The translations under genes were made by a program, and so were the position numbers. Shown here one piece after another: positions 23,887 through 33,440 of a stretch of 64,000 bases of DNA. Position 1 is the first letter of the stretch. Each line of letters opens with the position of its first letter. Below the pieces are notes generated by a model. That model did no database searches and was not told the DNA's origin. It saw nothing but the letters and a program-made list of their open reading frames with translations. Source of the stretch: Bradyrhizobiaceae bacterium Ga0074131 (GTDB lineage Bacteria; Pseudomonadota; Alphaproteobacteria; Rhizobiales; Xanthobacteraceae). Where the stretch lies: NCBI GenBank assembly GCA_001464035.1, contig LNEC01000017.1:310001-374000 (forward strand), written 5' to 3'.

Positions 23887-25356
23887 ATGATGGACCACGA
23901 GAAAGTGAATATTCTGCTGGTTGACGATCAACCGGCGAAGCTTCTTGCCTACGAAGTCATCCTGAAGGAGCTGGGCCAGAATCTCGTGGTCGCGACCTCC
24001 GGCCGCGAGGCGCTGGAGTATCTGCTCAAGATCGACGTCGCGGTCATTCTGGTCGACGTCTGCATGCCCGAACTGGACGGGTTCGAACTCGCGGCCATGA
24101 TCCGCGAGCATCCCCGCTTCCAGAAGACCGCCATGATCTTCATTTCCGCGATTCAGGTCAGCGACATCGACCGTCTGCGCGGTTACGAGATGGGCGCGGT
24201 GGACTACGTGCCGGTGCCGGTCATTCCGGAGGTGCTGCGCGCAAAAATCAGGGTGTTCGTCGACCTGTACCGCAAGACCCGTCAGCTGGAGCGATTTAAC
24301 GCCGAACTCGAGGATCGGGTGCGCGCCCGTACCGCGGAGCTGGAGGAATCCCACGCCAGACTGCTCGAAAGCGAACAGCGCCGCAGCCTGGCGATCGCAG
24401 CCGGCAAGATGGGATCCTGGGACTGGGACTGGATCAATGGCGACTGGATGTGGGACGAAGGTCAATATCAGATCTTCGGCGTCGATCCGCAAACCTTTGC
24501 GGTGACGCCCGCCAGCGTTCAGGCCCTGCTCTATCCCGAGGATGTTCACGAACTGCGCAAAGCGATGGCGCAGTTCGCCAAGGGCGTCACCTCATATGAA
24601 GCTGAATTTCGCATCGTCCGGCCCGACGGCGAGGTCCGCTGGTGCGCCGGCACGGCTGCGGCCACCGTCGACAAGGGTGGCCGTGTGGTGCGCGTCAGCG
24701 GTGTCACGGTCGACATTACCGAACGCAAGAACGCGGAGGAACGCCAGAACCTGCTCGCCCGCGAAGTCGACCACCGCGCCAAGAACGCGCTGGCGCTGGC
24801 GCAGTCCATCGTTCGATTGACGCGGGGTGAAACCGTCAAGGCCTACATTCAGTCCGTCGAAGGCCGGATCAACGCGCTGGCGCGGGTACATACCATTCTC
24901 TCGCTGTCGAGTTGGCAGGGCGCCAAGATCGGCAAGCTGGTCGACGAAGAACTCGCACCTTACGCGATGGGCGATCAAATCACCTCGAGCGGCTCCGAGG
25001 TTCAGCTGCAGCCGGCGACCGCGCAGACCCTGGCGCTGGCCCTGCACGAGCTGGTCACCAATTCGGCCAAATATGGCGCGCTGTCGACGCTGTCTGGCAA
25101 GCTCTCGCTCAAATGGCAGGTCGATGACGATTTGCTCACCCTCGCATGGCAGGAGACCGGTGGACCGCTCGTCCGGAAGCCGACCTCGCGAGGCTTCGGA
25201 ACGAGAAGCGTGATCGCCAGCATCGAGTCCCAGCTCGGGGGACGGGCTGAGTTCGACTGGCGTTCCGAAGGCCTGGTCTGCCGGCTATCGGTCCCGTTGT
25301 CGCCGCATCTCGCGGGGCCGGAGCAGGATCCGCATCAGAGCGCAGCCCATGCCTAG
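23887..25356 (+). CDS. Response regulator-PAS-HWE histidine kinase
   Basis: A 489-residue protein. A receiver domain comes first (DDQPAKLLAYE, acceptor Asp57 in ILVDVCMPELDG, residues 7-125), then a short coiled coil (about 130-165), a PAS domain (about 170-285) and an HWE kinase domain. The HWE marks are His296 in EVDHRAKNALA, HELVTNSAKYGALS and WQETGGP. The receiver acceptor is intact. It starts 13 bases after the poly-HAMP kinase stop, with tandem ATGs at 23887 and 23890. The pair looks like one phosphorelay in which the big kinase may phosphorylate this receiver and so tune the HWE kinase. Confidence 0.9.
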   Translation: MMDHEKVNILLVDDQPAKLLAYEVILKELGQNLVVATSGREALEYLLKIDVAVILVDVCMPELDGFELAAMIREHPRFQKTAMIFISAIQVSDIDRLRGYEMGAVDYVPVPVIPEVLRAKIRVFVDLYRKTRQLERFNAELEDRVRARTAELEESHARLLESEQRRSLAIAAGKMGSWDWDWINGDWMWDEGQYQIFGVDPQTFAVTPASVQALLYPEDVHELRKAMAQFAKGVTSYEAEFRIVRPDGEVRWCAGTAAATVDKGGRVVRVSGVTVDITERKNAEERQNLLAREVDHRAKNALALAQSIVRLTRGETVKAYIQSVEGRINALARVHTILSLSSWQGAKIGKLVDEELAPYAMGDQITSSGSEVQLQPATAQTLALALHELVTNSAKYGALSTLSGKLSLKWQVDDDLLTLAWQETGGPLVRKPTSRGFGTRSVIASIESQLGGRAEFDWRSEGLVCRLSVPLSPHLAGPEQDPHQSAAHA

Positions 25357-25511
25357 CAATCGCGCGGGGGCGACCACGAGCCGGCCGCAACTGATCTGGC
25401 GCTCGGCGGCTTGAAGCAATAGGCAGGCGCCACCGCAGCGGCTATGTTATCATCCGTCTGTCGCTATCGAGCCGGCAACGGCAACGCCGCATCCGCTACC
25501 GGATCTGCTTC

Positions 25512-26507
25512 TTGAGAAATCTCCTCACCGACATTGCCGGCGTCCGCGTCGGCCACGCCGATGACAGGGCGCTGGCGTCCGGGGTCACCGCCGTCGTGTT
25601 CGATGCGCCTGCGGTGGCGGCGATCGACATCCGCGGCGGCGGGCCCGGCATCCGCGAGGGTGCGGTGCTCGAGCTCGAAAACACCGTAGAGCGGATTGAC
25701 GGCATCGCCTTGGCGGGCGGTTCGGCGTTCGGGCTCGATGCCGGCGGCGGGGTGCAGGCCTGGCTCGCCGAACAAGGCCGCGGTTTCGCGGTGGGCGGTG
25801 CGCTGATCCCGATCGTACCCGGCGCGATCTGTTTCGATCTGCTCAACGGCGGCGACAAGGCCTGGGGCCGCTTCGCGCCCTACCGCGATCTCGGCTACGC
25901 CGCCGCTGCGGCGGCGGCTGCGGATTTCGCGCTTGGCAGCGTCGGCGCCGGGCTCGGCGCCACAACCGCGAATTTCAAGGGTGGGATCGGCTCGGCATCG
26001 GCGGTGACGTTGGGTGGCGTCAAGGTAGCCGCGCTCGCGGTGGTCAATGCCGTCGGCAGCGTCACCGTCGGCGACGGACCATGGTTCTGGGCGGCGCCGT
26101 TCGAGACCGGCGGCGAACTTGGCGGGCTCGGATTGCCGGCGTCCTTCAAGCCCGACATGCTGAGGATGCGCATCAAGCGCGGCATAGCCGCAACATCAAT
26201 CGAGAACACCACCCTGGCGGTGGTCGTGACCGACGCAGCATTGACAAAATCCCAGGCGAAACGGCTGGCGATGATCGCGCAGACCGGATTTGCCCGCGCG
26301 ATCTATCCGGTGCACGCGCCGCTCGATGGCGACGTGGTGTTCGCCGCTGCCACTGGCGAAAAGCCGATCGATCCGCTGGCCGGCCTCACCGAACTCGGCA
26401 TGGTCGCTGCCAACGTCATGGCCCGCGCCATCGCCCGCGGCGTTCATGAGGCGGCGGCGCTGTCCTTTCCCGGCGCGTTACCGGCGTGGCAGGATCGTTT
26501 CGGATAG
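25512..26507 (+). CDS. P1 family peptidase (DmpA/L-aminopeptidase-like Ntn hydrolase)
   Basis: A 331-residue protein that follows the DmpA family from the first residues (LTDIAGVRVGHADD) through GIALAGGSAFGLDAGGGVQAWL, TANFKGGIGSAS and ENTTLAVVVTDAALTKSQAKRLA. Members are made as a single chain that self-cleaves; the nucleophile lies in the ENTTLAVV strand. Reported activities include D-aminopeptidase/esterase and beta-aminopeptidase. The start is TTG at 25512; no ATG is available near the beginning of homology. The neighbours give no clue to its substrate. Confidence 0.88.
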   Translation: MRNLLTDIAGVRVGHADDRALASGVTAVVFDAPAVAAIDIRGGGPGIREGAVLELENTVERIDGIALAGGSAFGLDAGGGVQAWLAEQGRGFAVGGALIPIVPGAICFDLLNGGDKAWGRFAPYRDLGYAAAAAAAADFALGSVGAGLGATTANFKGGIGSASAVTLGGVKVAALAVVNAVGSVTVGDGPWFWAAPFETGGELGGLGLPASFKPDMLRMRIKRGIAATSIENTTLAVVVTDAALTKSQAKRLAMIAQTGFARAIYPVHAPLDGDVVFAAATGEKPIDPLAGLTELGMVAANVMARAIARGVHEAAALSFPGALPAWQDRFG

Positions 26508-26540
26508 CAGCAGGATTTCATTGACGGGCGCCGCGCGCGG

Positions 26541-27296
26541 TCAGGCGCTGACCGAAAGCGAAGCCGTCGCGGCGGATGAAATCGCCTGCGCCCGGCGCTG
26601 GATCATCTGCTCGATGACGTTGTAGGAAGACGTCGCGGAGCTGAACGCCGACGTGGCTGCGGCCGACGTCGTCGTCACCCTGGAGCCGTCGGCGTAGGTC
26701 CGCGACGTCGTGACCGAGCCGTCGCTGTTGGTGACCGAGGTCGAGGATGCGCCCTGCAATGCCTGCATCAGCGGATCAGTGCCCGGTCCGCCCGGCGCGC
26801 CGGAACCGGCTGCTCGGTCCGAACCGGCGACATCATGCTGACGACGCCCCTTGCCGTTCAGCGCCGACATCATTTCGCCGAGGCTGACCGCTCCGTCGTC
26901 ATCCCTATCCAGCCTGCCGAACACGCTGTCGGCCTGCACGAGGTTGGTCCCGCCGGCGCCAAGCGCTTGTTCGAATTCCGATTTGCTGAGCTTTCCGTCC
27001 ATGTCCGCATCGATCTGCGCGAACAGATCCTTCAGGGCGCCCGGCCGGCCGCTGGACGCCGATGGAGGCGATCCGGTCGTTGCCTGGCTTTGCGCCGCCA
27101 GCAGCGCGCTCATCGTGGCAGGCGATACCAGCGGCTTGCTGCCCGCGCCGGCCGGCGCGCTCCCCTCGGCAGCGGCGCTGCCAGAGAGGTCGAACGGGCT
27201 CTTCGAGCCCTTGATACCGGCGGATTGCGATTTTGCCGCGGTCAATGATTTCAGGAGGTCCAGCGCGGACGTCGCGGCGCCAAGGGCGTGCAGCAT
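26541..27296 (-). CDS. EF-hand calcium-binding protein
   Basis: A 251-residue protein with two canonical EF-hand loops: residues 96-107 (Asp96, Asp98, Asp100, Glu107) and 130-141 (Asp130, Asp132, Asp134, Glu141). The N-terminal 90 residues are Ala/Ser-rich and the C-terminal half is low in complexity, with Ser/Thr-rich stretches and a possible coiled helix ([14 protein letters not shown]). There is no clear signal peptide. GGAG lies seven bases before the ATG at 27296. It is convergent with the peptidase gene and divergent from rpe. It may be a calcium sensor or buffer; the partner is unknown. Confidence 0.8.
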   Translation of the reverse strand: MLHALGAATSALDLLKSLTAAKSQSAGIKGSKSPFDLSGSAAAEGSAPAGAGSKPLVSPATMSALLAAQSQATTGSPPSASSGRPGALKDLFAQIDADMDGKLSKSEFEQALGAGGTNLVQADSVFGRLDRDDDGAVSLGEMMSALNGKGRRQHDVAGSDRAAGSGAPGGPGTDPLMQALQGASSTSVTNSDGSVTTSRTYADGSRVTTTSAAATSAFSSATSSYNVIEQMIQRRAQAISSAATASLSVSA

Positions 27297-27549
27297 GACC
27301 AAACTCCAACGTGTGCCGCATGGCGCGGCCCATCACTTCCACGCCGGTGATCAGCAAGCGCCATGCCATCGCAGGAAGGCAACAAAAACGCAGGTTCTCG
27401 CGGGCCAGCGACGTAGGCGCGCCCGGCAATTGATGCCGCCGCGGCAGATTTTTCCGCCCGGCAATGCGATCCCGCCCGCATTGCCCCCGGCGTTGGCGCA
27501 TGTTACGCGAGGCCTCTCGCCACGCCCCGCAACTGCCCGGGAAGCGCAC

Positions 27550-28251
27550 ATGTCTTCGCAATTTGCGTCACGCCCTCTCGTCATCGCCCCCTCGATCCTG
27601 GCTTCCGATTTTTCCAAACTGGGCGAAGAGGTCCGCGCCGTCGATGCGGCCGGCGCCGACTGGATTCACCTCGACGTGATGGACGGACACTTCGTGCCCA
27701 ACATTTCCTACGGCCCCGACGTCATCAGGGCGATGCGCCCGCACACCGGGAAGATCTTCGATGCGCATCTGATGATTTCGCCGTGCGATTCCTATCTCGA
27801 AGCCTTCGCCAAGGCCGGCTGCGATCACATCACCGTGCATGCCGAGGCCGGTCCGCATCTGCATCGCTCGCTGCAGGCGATCCGCGGCCTCGGCAAGAAG
27901 GCCGGCGTCTCGCTCAATCCGGGCACGCCGATCAGCTCAATCGAATATGTCATCGACCTGATCGACCTGGTGCTGGTGATGTCGGTCAATCCCGGCTTCG
28001 GCGGTCAGGCCTTTATCCCGTCCGCACTGGGCAAGATTCGCGACATCAGGGCGATGACCGCGGGACGGCCGATCGACATTGAGGTCGATGGCGGCGTCGG
28101 CCCGGAGGTGGCCGGCCAGCTCGCCGCCGCCGGCGCCAACGCCCTTGTCGCCGGCTCGGCGGTGTTCAAGGGCGGCACCATGGAAAGCTACAAGGCCAAT
28201 ATTTCCGCGATCCGCGGTGCGGCGGCGCTGGCGCGCGGCGAAGCGATCTAG
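27550..28251 (+). CDS. rpe: Ribulose-phosphate 3-epimerase
   Basis: A 233-residue TIM-barrel enzyme that interconverts ribulose 5-phosphate and xylulose 5-phosphate in the pentose phosphate and Calvin pathways. Visible motifs are [16 protein letters not shown], the metal and catalytic site [29 protein letters not shown] and EVDGGVGPE, ending with the phosphate loop VAGSAVFKG. The ATG at 27550 is where homology begins; the longer open frame from 26851 is a shadow of the EF-hand gene. Confidence 0.95.
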   Translation: MSSQFASRPLVIAPSILASDFSKLGEEVRAVDAAGADWIHLDVMDGHFVPNISYGPDVIRAMRPHTGKIFDAHLMISPCDSYLEAFAKAGCDHITVHAEAGPHLHRSLQAIRGLGKKAGVSLNPGTPISSIEYVIDLIDLVLVMSVNPGFGGQAFIPSALGKIRDIRAMTAGRPIDIEVDGGVGPEVAGQLAAAGANALVAGSAVFKGGTMESYKANISAIRGAAALARGEAI

Positions 28252-28443
28252 CGCACCTGCTTGTCGCGCCGTTCGACGGTTTCCGGCGCTGCATCTCGTC
28301 CCTCGCCTCGTCGGGCTGCTTGCACCTGGCTTGATGGATATCAAACACCCGACGTCGCGGGTTCGCCATCGATCAGGGATCGGGGACTGCCGCGGAACGC
28401 GAGAGGTGTTGCGCGACGCGCGCGATCGCGGGCGGAGGGATGC

Positions 28444-29040
28444 CTAGCGCTTGCGCGGCGCTTCCAGTCCCCTCAGCAGCAGGGCCAGCACGGCGTCGAT
28501 CCGCGACGCCAGCGTCGGATCGCTCCATTCCTCGGAATGGGCGGGATGATGGAAACGGATGGTGGCGTCGAATACCGCTCGCGAGGTCGCCTTGACGTCG
28601 GCGATGTCGAACGCGCCCTGCTTGACGCCGTCGGCCAGAATACGTTCGACCTGATCGCAGAGGCATTCCTTGTGCGAACTCACCGCCTGACAGGCCTCCT
28701 GGGCCAGCGCCAGATAGGTCGCGAACATCTCGGGATCTTCGGACAGTTTCTTGTGCTTGTTCGCAAAAAGCGTGCGCAGCCAGCGCTCCAGCCGGGCGGG
28801 CGCCGGTCCCGACGCTTCCACGATCTTCTGGAGCGGGGCGTTGAAGCGGTCGAGCCAGCGTTTGGCGACCGCCTGGCGCAGCGAGGCCTTGCTGGGAAAA
28901 TGCCGGTAGACGCTGCCATGGCTGACATCGAGCGCACGGGCGACATCCACCACGGTGGCCTTTGCCAGCCCGAAACGACGCAGCACGTCCTCGGTGACTT
29001 CGAGGATCCGCTCGGAGGTCAGAACTACATTCTCGTTCAT
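28444..29040 (-). CDS. TetR family transcriptional regulator
   Basis: A 198-residue repressor. The N-terminal helix-turn-helix reads ILEVTEDVLRRFGLAKATVVDVARALDVSHGSVYRHFPSKASL (residues 12-54), the classic TetR form. The rest is an all-helical ligand domain. It is convergent with rpe. Upstream on the same strand are a possible 33-codon open frame and a palindrome at 29298-29315 that overlaps a plausible promoter, which fits autorepression. The target gene beyond itself is not evident. Confidence 0.9.
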   Translation of the reverse strand: MNENVVLTSERILEVTEDVLRRFGLAKATVVDVARALDVSHGSVYRHFPSKASLRQAVAKRWLDRFNAPLQKIVEASGPAPARLERWLRTLFANKHKKLSEDPEMFATYLALAQEACQAVSSHKECLCDQVERILADGVKQGAFDIADVKATSRAVFDATIRFHHPAHSEEWSDPTLASRIDAVLALLLRGLEAPRKR

Positions 29041-29094
29041 GCGGGCACCGTCTGCTTCCAGTCGTTGGCGGGGCGGCGGATCGCCGCCCCCTTC

Positions 29095-29196
29095 TTAACG
29101 GGCTAACCGCGTGGCCTGCGCTTCGAGGTGGCGGGCAACCTGGGCGTTGAGCCAGCGGTGAATTTTCTGGGTCAATCGAAGGATCTCGATCGTCAT
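29095..29196 (-). CDS. Possible 33-residue small protein upstream of tetR
   Basis: A short frame starting at ATG 29196 with AGAGG eight bases upstream, ending TAA at 29095, 54 bases before the TetR start and on the same strand. The translation is an amphipathic, basic helix (MTIEILRLTQKIHRWLNA, then a second helix rich in Ala and Arg). It could be a membrane-active peptide, a leader peptide or chance. There is no homology that I recognise. Confidence 0.35.
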   Translation of the reverse strand: MTIEILRLTQKIHRWLNAQVARHLEAQATRLAR

Positions 29197-29280
29197 GGCG
29201 AAGCCCTCTGCACGTCCGATGGCCCGCGGTCGATCGGCCGGCGGGCCAGGGTGACGCCAAGAAAACGGCGTCGACGTCGA

Positions 29281-29317
29281 TATACTCTATCTCGCTGACA
29301 GATTACAATATCTGTTA
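29281..29317 (-). promoter_or_regulatory. Candidate TetR operator and promoter
   Basis: A 6-base-pair inverted repeat ACAGAT/ATCTGT with a six-base spacer lies at 29298-29315. On the minus strand it overlaps TTGTAA, which is followed after 17 bases by GTATAT, a plausible sigma-70 promoter for the small frame and tetR. The position fits autorepression. Confidence 0.4.
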
Positions 29318-29478
29318 TTCAATGTTTCGTGATCATACCGCTGCCGTCAGCCTCGTGGCATGCCCCTGTGCCGGGTGGGCGCGGTTTGTCTCATCGGGGC
29401 GGCTCTGCTAAAGCGCGGCGTAAAAAAAATCGGCCGGGAGTCGTAGATGATCCCCGCTATGCTCGTCCGGAGTGCTCA

Positions 29479-30786
29479 ATGATCCCCCGCTACACACGCC
29501 CGGAAATGGCCGCCATCTGGGAGCCGCTGACCCGTTTCAGGATCTGGTTCGAAATCGAGGCGCATGCGGCGGATGCCCAGGCCGAGCTCGGCGTAATCCC
29601 GAAAGCAGCCGCCAAAACCATCTGGGCCAAGGGCAAGGACGCGCAGTTCGACGTGGCGCGGATCGACGAGATCGAACGCGAGGTCAAGCACGACGTCATC
29701 GCCTTCCTCACCCACCTCGGCGAATTCGTCGGTCCGGATTCGCGCTTCGTGCACCAGGGCATGACCTCGTCCGACGTGCTCGATACCTGCTTCAATGTCC
29801 AGCTCACCCGTGCGGCGGATCTGCTGATCGCTGACCTCGACAAGGTGCTGGCAGCGCTGAAGAAGCGCGCTTTCGAGCACAAGATGACGCCGACCATCGG
29901 CCGCTCCCACGGCATCCACGCCGAGCCGACCACGTTCGGGTTGAAACTCGCTTACGCCTATGCCGAATTTTCGCGCGCCCGGGAGCGCCTGGTCGCTGCG
30001 CGCAAGGAAGTCGCGACCTGCGCGATCTCAGGCTCGGTCGGAACATTCGCCCACATCGATCCGCGCGTCGAGGAACACGTCGCCAAAGCGATGGGACTCG
30101 CGGTCGAGCCGATTTCGACGCAGATCATCCCGCGCGACCGCCACGCCATGTATTTCGCAACGCTCGGGGTGATCGCCTCGTCGGTCGAACGCCTCGCCAC
30201 CGAGATCCGGCATTTGCAGCGCACCGAGGTGCTGGAAGCGGAAGAGTTCTTTTCGGAGGGGCAGAAGGGCTCGTCGTCGATGCCGCACAAGCGCAACCCC
30301 GTGCTGACGGAAAACCTCACGGGTCTATCGCGGATGGTGCGCGCTTATGTGACCCCGGCGATGGAGAACGTCGTGCTGTGGCACGAGCGCGATATCTCGC
30401 ACTCCTCCGCCGAACGCATGCTGGCGCCCGATGCCACGGTCACGCTCGACTTCGCGCTGAACCGGCTGGCCGGTTTGATCGACAAGCTGGTCGTCTATCC
30501 CGACAACATGCAGAAGAACCTCGACCGTCTCGGCGGCCTCATTCATTCGCAGCGGCTGCTGACGGCGCTGACCCAGAAGGGCTGTTCGCGCGAAGACTCC
30601 TATCGTCTCGTGCAGCGCAACGCGATGCCGGTGTGGCGCGGCGAAGGCGACTTCGAGACGCTGCTGAAAAAGGACGCGGAGTTGAAGAAGTATCTCAGCG
30701 CCGCCGAGATTTCCGAGCAGTTCGACCTCGGCTACCATTTCAGGCACGTCGATACGATCTTCAGGCGCGTGTTCGGTAACGCATGA
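29479..30786 (+). CDS. purB: Adenylosuccinate lyase
   Basis: A 435-residue fumarase/aspartase-superfamily enzyme that acts twice in purine synthesis, splitting SAICAR and adenylosuccinate to release fumarate. Motifs are VHQGMTSSDVLDT, TIGRSHGIHAEPTTFG with the catalytic His, and the signature loop GQKGSSSMPHKRNP with the catalytic Ser. The ATG at 29479 marks the start of homology. The stop overlaps the start of the MOSC gene (ATGA). It is separate from the purCSQ and purL genes further along. Confidence 0.96.
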   Translation: MIPRYTRPEMAAIWEPLTRFRIWFEIEAHAADAQAELGVIPKAAAKTIWAKGKDAQFDVARIDEIEREVKHDVIAFLTHLGEFVGPDSRFVHQGMTSSDVLDTCFNVQLTRAADLLIADLDKVLAALKKRAFEHKMTPTIGRSHGIHAEPTTFGLKLAYAYAEFSRARERLVAARKEVATCAISGSVGTFAHIDPRVEEHVAKAMGLAVEPISTQIIPRDRHAMYFATLGVIASSVERLATEIRHLQRTEVLEAEEFFSEGQKGSSSMPHKRNPVLTENLTGLSRMVRAYVTPAMENVVLWHERDISHSSAERMLAPDATVTLDFALNRLAGLIDKLVVYPDNMQKNLDRLGGLIHSQRLLTALTQKGCSREDSYRLVQRNAMPVWRGEGDFETLLKKDAELKKYLSAAEISEQFDLGYHFRHVDTIFRRVFGNA

Positions 30787-31340
30787 GGCGAAGCGTTAGG
30801 ATGGGCAGCGTCCTCGCCGTCAGCGCCCGCAGCGGCCACCATTTCAGCAAGACGCCGGCCTTGAGCGTTCGCCTGCTCACGGGATTGGGCGTCGCCGGAG
30901 ACGCCCACATGGGCGAAACGGTCAAGCACCGCTCGCGCGTCCGCAAGGACCCGACCCGGCCCAATCTGCGCCAGGTGCACCTGATCCACGCCGAACTGTT
31001 TTCCGAATTGCACGACAGGGGTTTTGTCGTGCGGCCGGCCGACCTCGGCGAGAACGTCACCACGGAAGGCATCGATCTGCTGGCGCTGCCATCGGGCACG
31101 CGGCTGCATCTGGGTGAAAGCGCAGTGGTCGAGATCACCGGGTTGCGCAACCCCTGCATCCAGATCGACAATTTCCAGAAGGGCCTGATGGCGGCAACGC
31201 TCGACCGGGACGCCGAAGGCAATCTGGTCCGCAAAGCCGGCGTCATGGGCATCGTGCTATCAGACGGCGACGTCCGGCCGGGGGATGCGATCCGCGTCGA
31301 ATTGCCGGCGGGGCCGCAGCGGCCGCTGCAGCCGGTGTAA
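30783..31340 (+). CDS. MOSC domain protein
   Basis: A 185-residue stand-alone MOSC domain. Family marks are GLGVAGDAHMGE, RQVHLIHAELF, DLGENVTTEGIDLLALPSGTRLHLGE and VEITGLRNPCIQID, the last with the conserved Cys that binds sulfur. MOSC proteins relate to the C-terminal domain of molybdenum cofactor sulfurase and to YiiM/YuaD-type reductive detoxification of N-hydroxylated compounds. Its ATG overlaps the purB stop by four bases, so it is probably cotranscribed. Confidence 0.88.
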   Translation: MRRSVRMGSVLAVSARSGHHFSKTPALSVRLLTGLGVAGDAHMGETVKHRSRVRKDPTRPNLRQVHLIHAELFSELHDRGFVVRPADLGENVTTEGIDLLALPSGTRLHLGESAVVEITGLRNPCIQIDNFQKGLMAATLDRDAEGNLVRKAGVMGIVLSDGDVRPGDAIRVELPAGPQRPLQPV

Positions 31341-31586
31341 TGTCAGGCAATCGGCCGGGGAGCGTTCGGGCAATGCCACTCGTTGCACGTTTCTGGTGCC
31401 TAATTACCACTTTATAAGCCTTTGTCATTACTCGATCATCCGAATCCCAAGGACACGCCTGTTACCATGCATGGGGTTGTTTTCGATATTTTGGTTGGGA
31501 GCCGGGTCGATCCGCGTCGACTCTCCGCGGCGCAATCAGACGTCAAAGCAACTGAATGATAATGCGAGATCGGGTAGGATTCCGGC

Positions 31587-32384
31587 GTGTCAGCACCTCC
31601 GACGATTCTGGTTTTCGATTCCGGCCTTGGCGGGCTCACGGTCTTGCGTGAGATCGTCACGGCACGGCCCGACGCGCATTATGTCTATGTCGCCGACGAT
31701 GCCTTCTTTCCCTACGGCCACCATGGCGAGGACGAGATCATCGCGCGGGTCGTGCCGCTGATCGGCGAACTGGTCGCCGCGCATGCGCCCGACCTGGTCG
31801 TGATCGCCTGCAACACCGCGTCCACGCTCGTCATGTCGTATCTGCGGGAGCAGTACGAAGTCCCCTTCGTCGGAACCGTGCCCGCGATCAAGCCGGCCTG
31901 CGCCCGTTCGAAGACCAAGCGGGTGTCGGTGCTGGGTACCAGGGGCACCGTGAAGCGCGAATATACCCGGGCTTTGATCCGCGACTTCGCGCAAGGCTGC
32001 AACGTGACGCTGGTGGGCTCGGCGGATCTGGCCTCGCTGGCGGAATCGGCATTGAGCGGCGAGCAGGTCAGCGACCGCGCGATATCGGCCGAACTTGCGC
32101 CATGCTTCATCGGCAACGGCGAAAGCGATCCGAGGCGCACCGACACCGTCGTGCTGGCCTGCACGCATTATCCCCTGCTGATGGATCGCCTGGTCAGGCT
32201 GGCGCCGTGGCCGGTGGACTGGATCGATCCCGCCCCCGCGATTGCCCGGCGGGTTTCCGATTTGCTCGGCCCCCCCGGCATCGAGGCCGATCATGCCGGC
32301 GCCGAAATGATCTTCACCTCCAGGCGGCGGCATACGCTGAGCCGGGCCCTGATGCCGTATTTCGGCGGCCGCGTCCCCGCATGA
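31587..32384 (+). CDS. murI: Glutamate racemase
   Basis: A 265-residue enzyme that makes D-glutamate for peptidoglycan. The two catalytic cysteines lie in IACNTAST (Cys75) and LACTHYPLL (Cys192), and the N-terminal VFDSGLGGLTVL is typical. The start is GTG at 31587, where homology begins. A 246-base gap separates it from the MOSC gene; it shows no clear terminator or structured RNA. Confidence 0.94.
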   Translation: MSAPPTILVFDSGLGGLTVLREIVTARPDAHYVYVADDAFFPYGHHGEDEIIARVVPLIGELVAAHAPDLVVIACNTASTLVMSYLREQYEVPFVGTVPAIKPACARSKTKRVSVLGTRGTVKREYTRALIRDFAQGCNVTLVGSADLASLAESALSGEQVSDRAISAELAPCFIGNGESDPRRTDTVVLACTHYPLLMDRLVRLAPWPVDWIDPAPAIARRVSDLLGPPGIEADHAGAEMIFTSRRRHTLSRALMPYFGGRVPA

Positions 32385-32464
32385 TCGCATATTGAACTTT
32401 TCGGCGTCACGCCGCGCTGCTAGCCTTTCGAAGCCCCGATCACGAGCCCAATGGAGCTTGGAAC

Positions 32465-33250
32465 TTGCCGCACGCTGCGCCTGCCCCGCTGAACCGTCTA
32501 CGCGAACTGTGGCAGAAGCGGCGTCCCACCTTCGGCGCGATTGCGACCATTCCCAGCATCCAGACCGTGCAGATCATGGCCCGATCCGGGCTCGATTGGA
32601 TCATCGTCGACCTCGAGCATGGCCCGATCGATCTGGGCTCCGCGCACGCGATGATCACGGCGACCGCGGGCACGCCATGCATCCCGCTGGCGCGGATTGC
32701 CGCCAACGAGCCCTGGCTGGCGAAAGCGCCGATGGACATCGGCGCGCTCGGCATCAATTTTCCGATGATCTGCAGCCGTGAGGATGCCGAAAAAGCCGTG
32801 CGCAGCGTCCGCTATCCGCCGCGCGGCGAGCGGCTGTGGGGGCCGTTCCACGCCCCGTTCCGCTGGGGCGTCTCGATGCCCGACTACATGGCGACCGCCG
32901 ACGACGACATGATCTGCATGATCACCATCGAACATGTCGATGCGGTCGAGCGCATCGACGAGATCATGGCCACCCCCGGCATCGACATCGCGGTGATCGG
33001 CCCCGGCGACCTCGCCACCTCCATCAACAAGCGCGGCCGCATCGACGATCCCGACGTGCAGGCGCTGATGGCTCGCGCCGAGGCCGGCATCCTCAAAAGC
33101 GGCGTGCCGATCGGCGGCGTAGCGCGCACCGCCGAACAGGCCAATGCGATGATCGATCGCGGCTACCTCGCCTTGGCGCTCGGCTTCGACTGGTCGCTGT
33201 TTCAGCGCGGCATCGCGGCGAGTTTCGAGGGAATCAAGCGCTTCGAATAA
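32465..33250 (+). CDS. HpcH/HpaI family class II aldolase
   Basis: A 261-residue TIM-barrel protein of the HpcH/HpaI aldolase group. IVDLEHGPID, ARIAANEPW, TIEHVDAVERID (metal-binding Glu) and VIGPGDLATS match the family, which cleaves or forms 2-keto-4-hydroxy acids with a divalent metal. The start appears to be TTG at 32465, with GGAG upstream; the next ATG would cut into the first strand. The substrate cannot be read from sequence or neighbours. Confidence 0.85.
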   Translation: MPHAAPAPLNRLRELWQKRRPTFGAIATIPSIQTVQIMARSGLDWIIVDLEHGPIDLGSAHAMITATAGTPCIPLARIAANEPWLAKAPMDIGALGINFPMICSREDAEKAVRSVRYPPRGERLWGPFHAPFRWGVSMPDYMATADDDMICMITIEHVDAVERIDEIMATPGIDIAVIGPGDLATSINKRGRIDDPDVQALMARAEAGILKSGVPIGGVARTAEQANAMIDRGYLALALGFDWSLFQRGIAASFEGIKRFE

Positions 33251-33440
33251 GAACGGGCGATCCGACCGCGGCAAATTCTCAAGGGTATTCAAGGCCATTA
33301 TTTCCAACATTCCATGGTGTTCCGGAGAGCGGCTCAGATCAAAGATTGGCGTCAGGCCGGCTGGTTCGTGCTAGATGAGGAGCGCGCGGACGGGGCATCC
33401 CGGCTGCGCAGTTGGACGTTGCGGGAACTCGAGTAGAACG

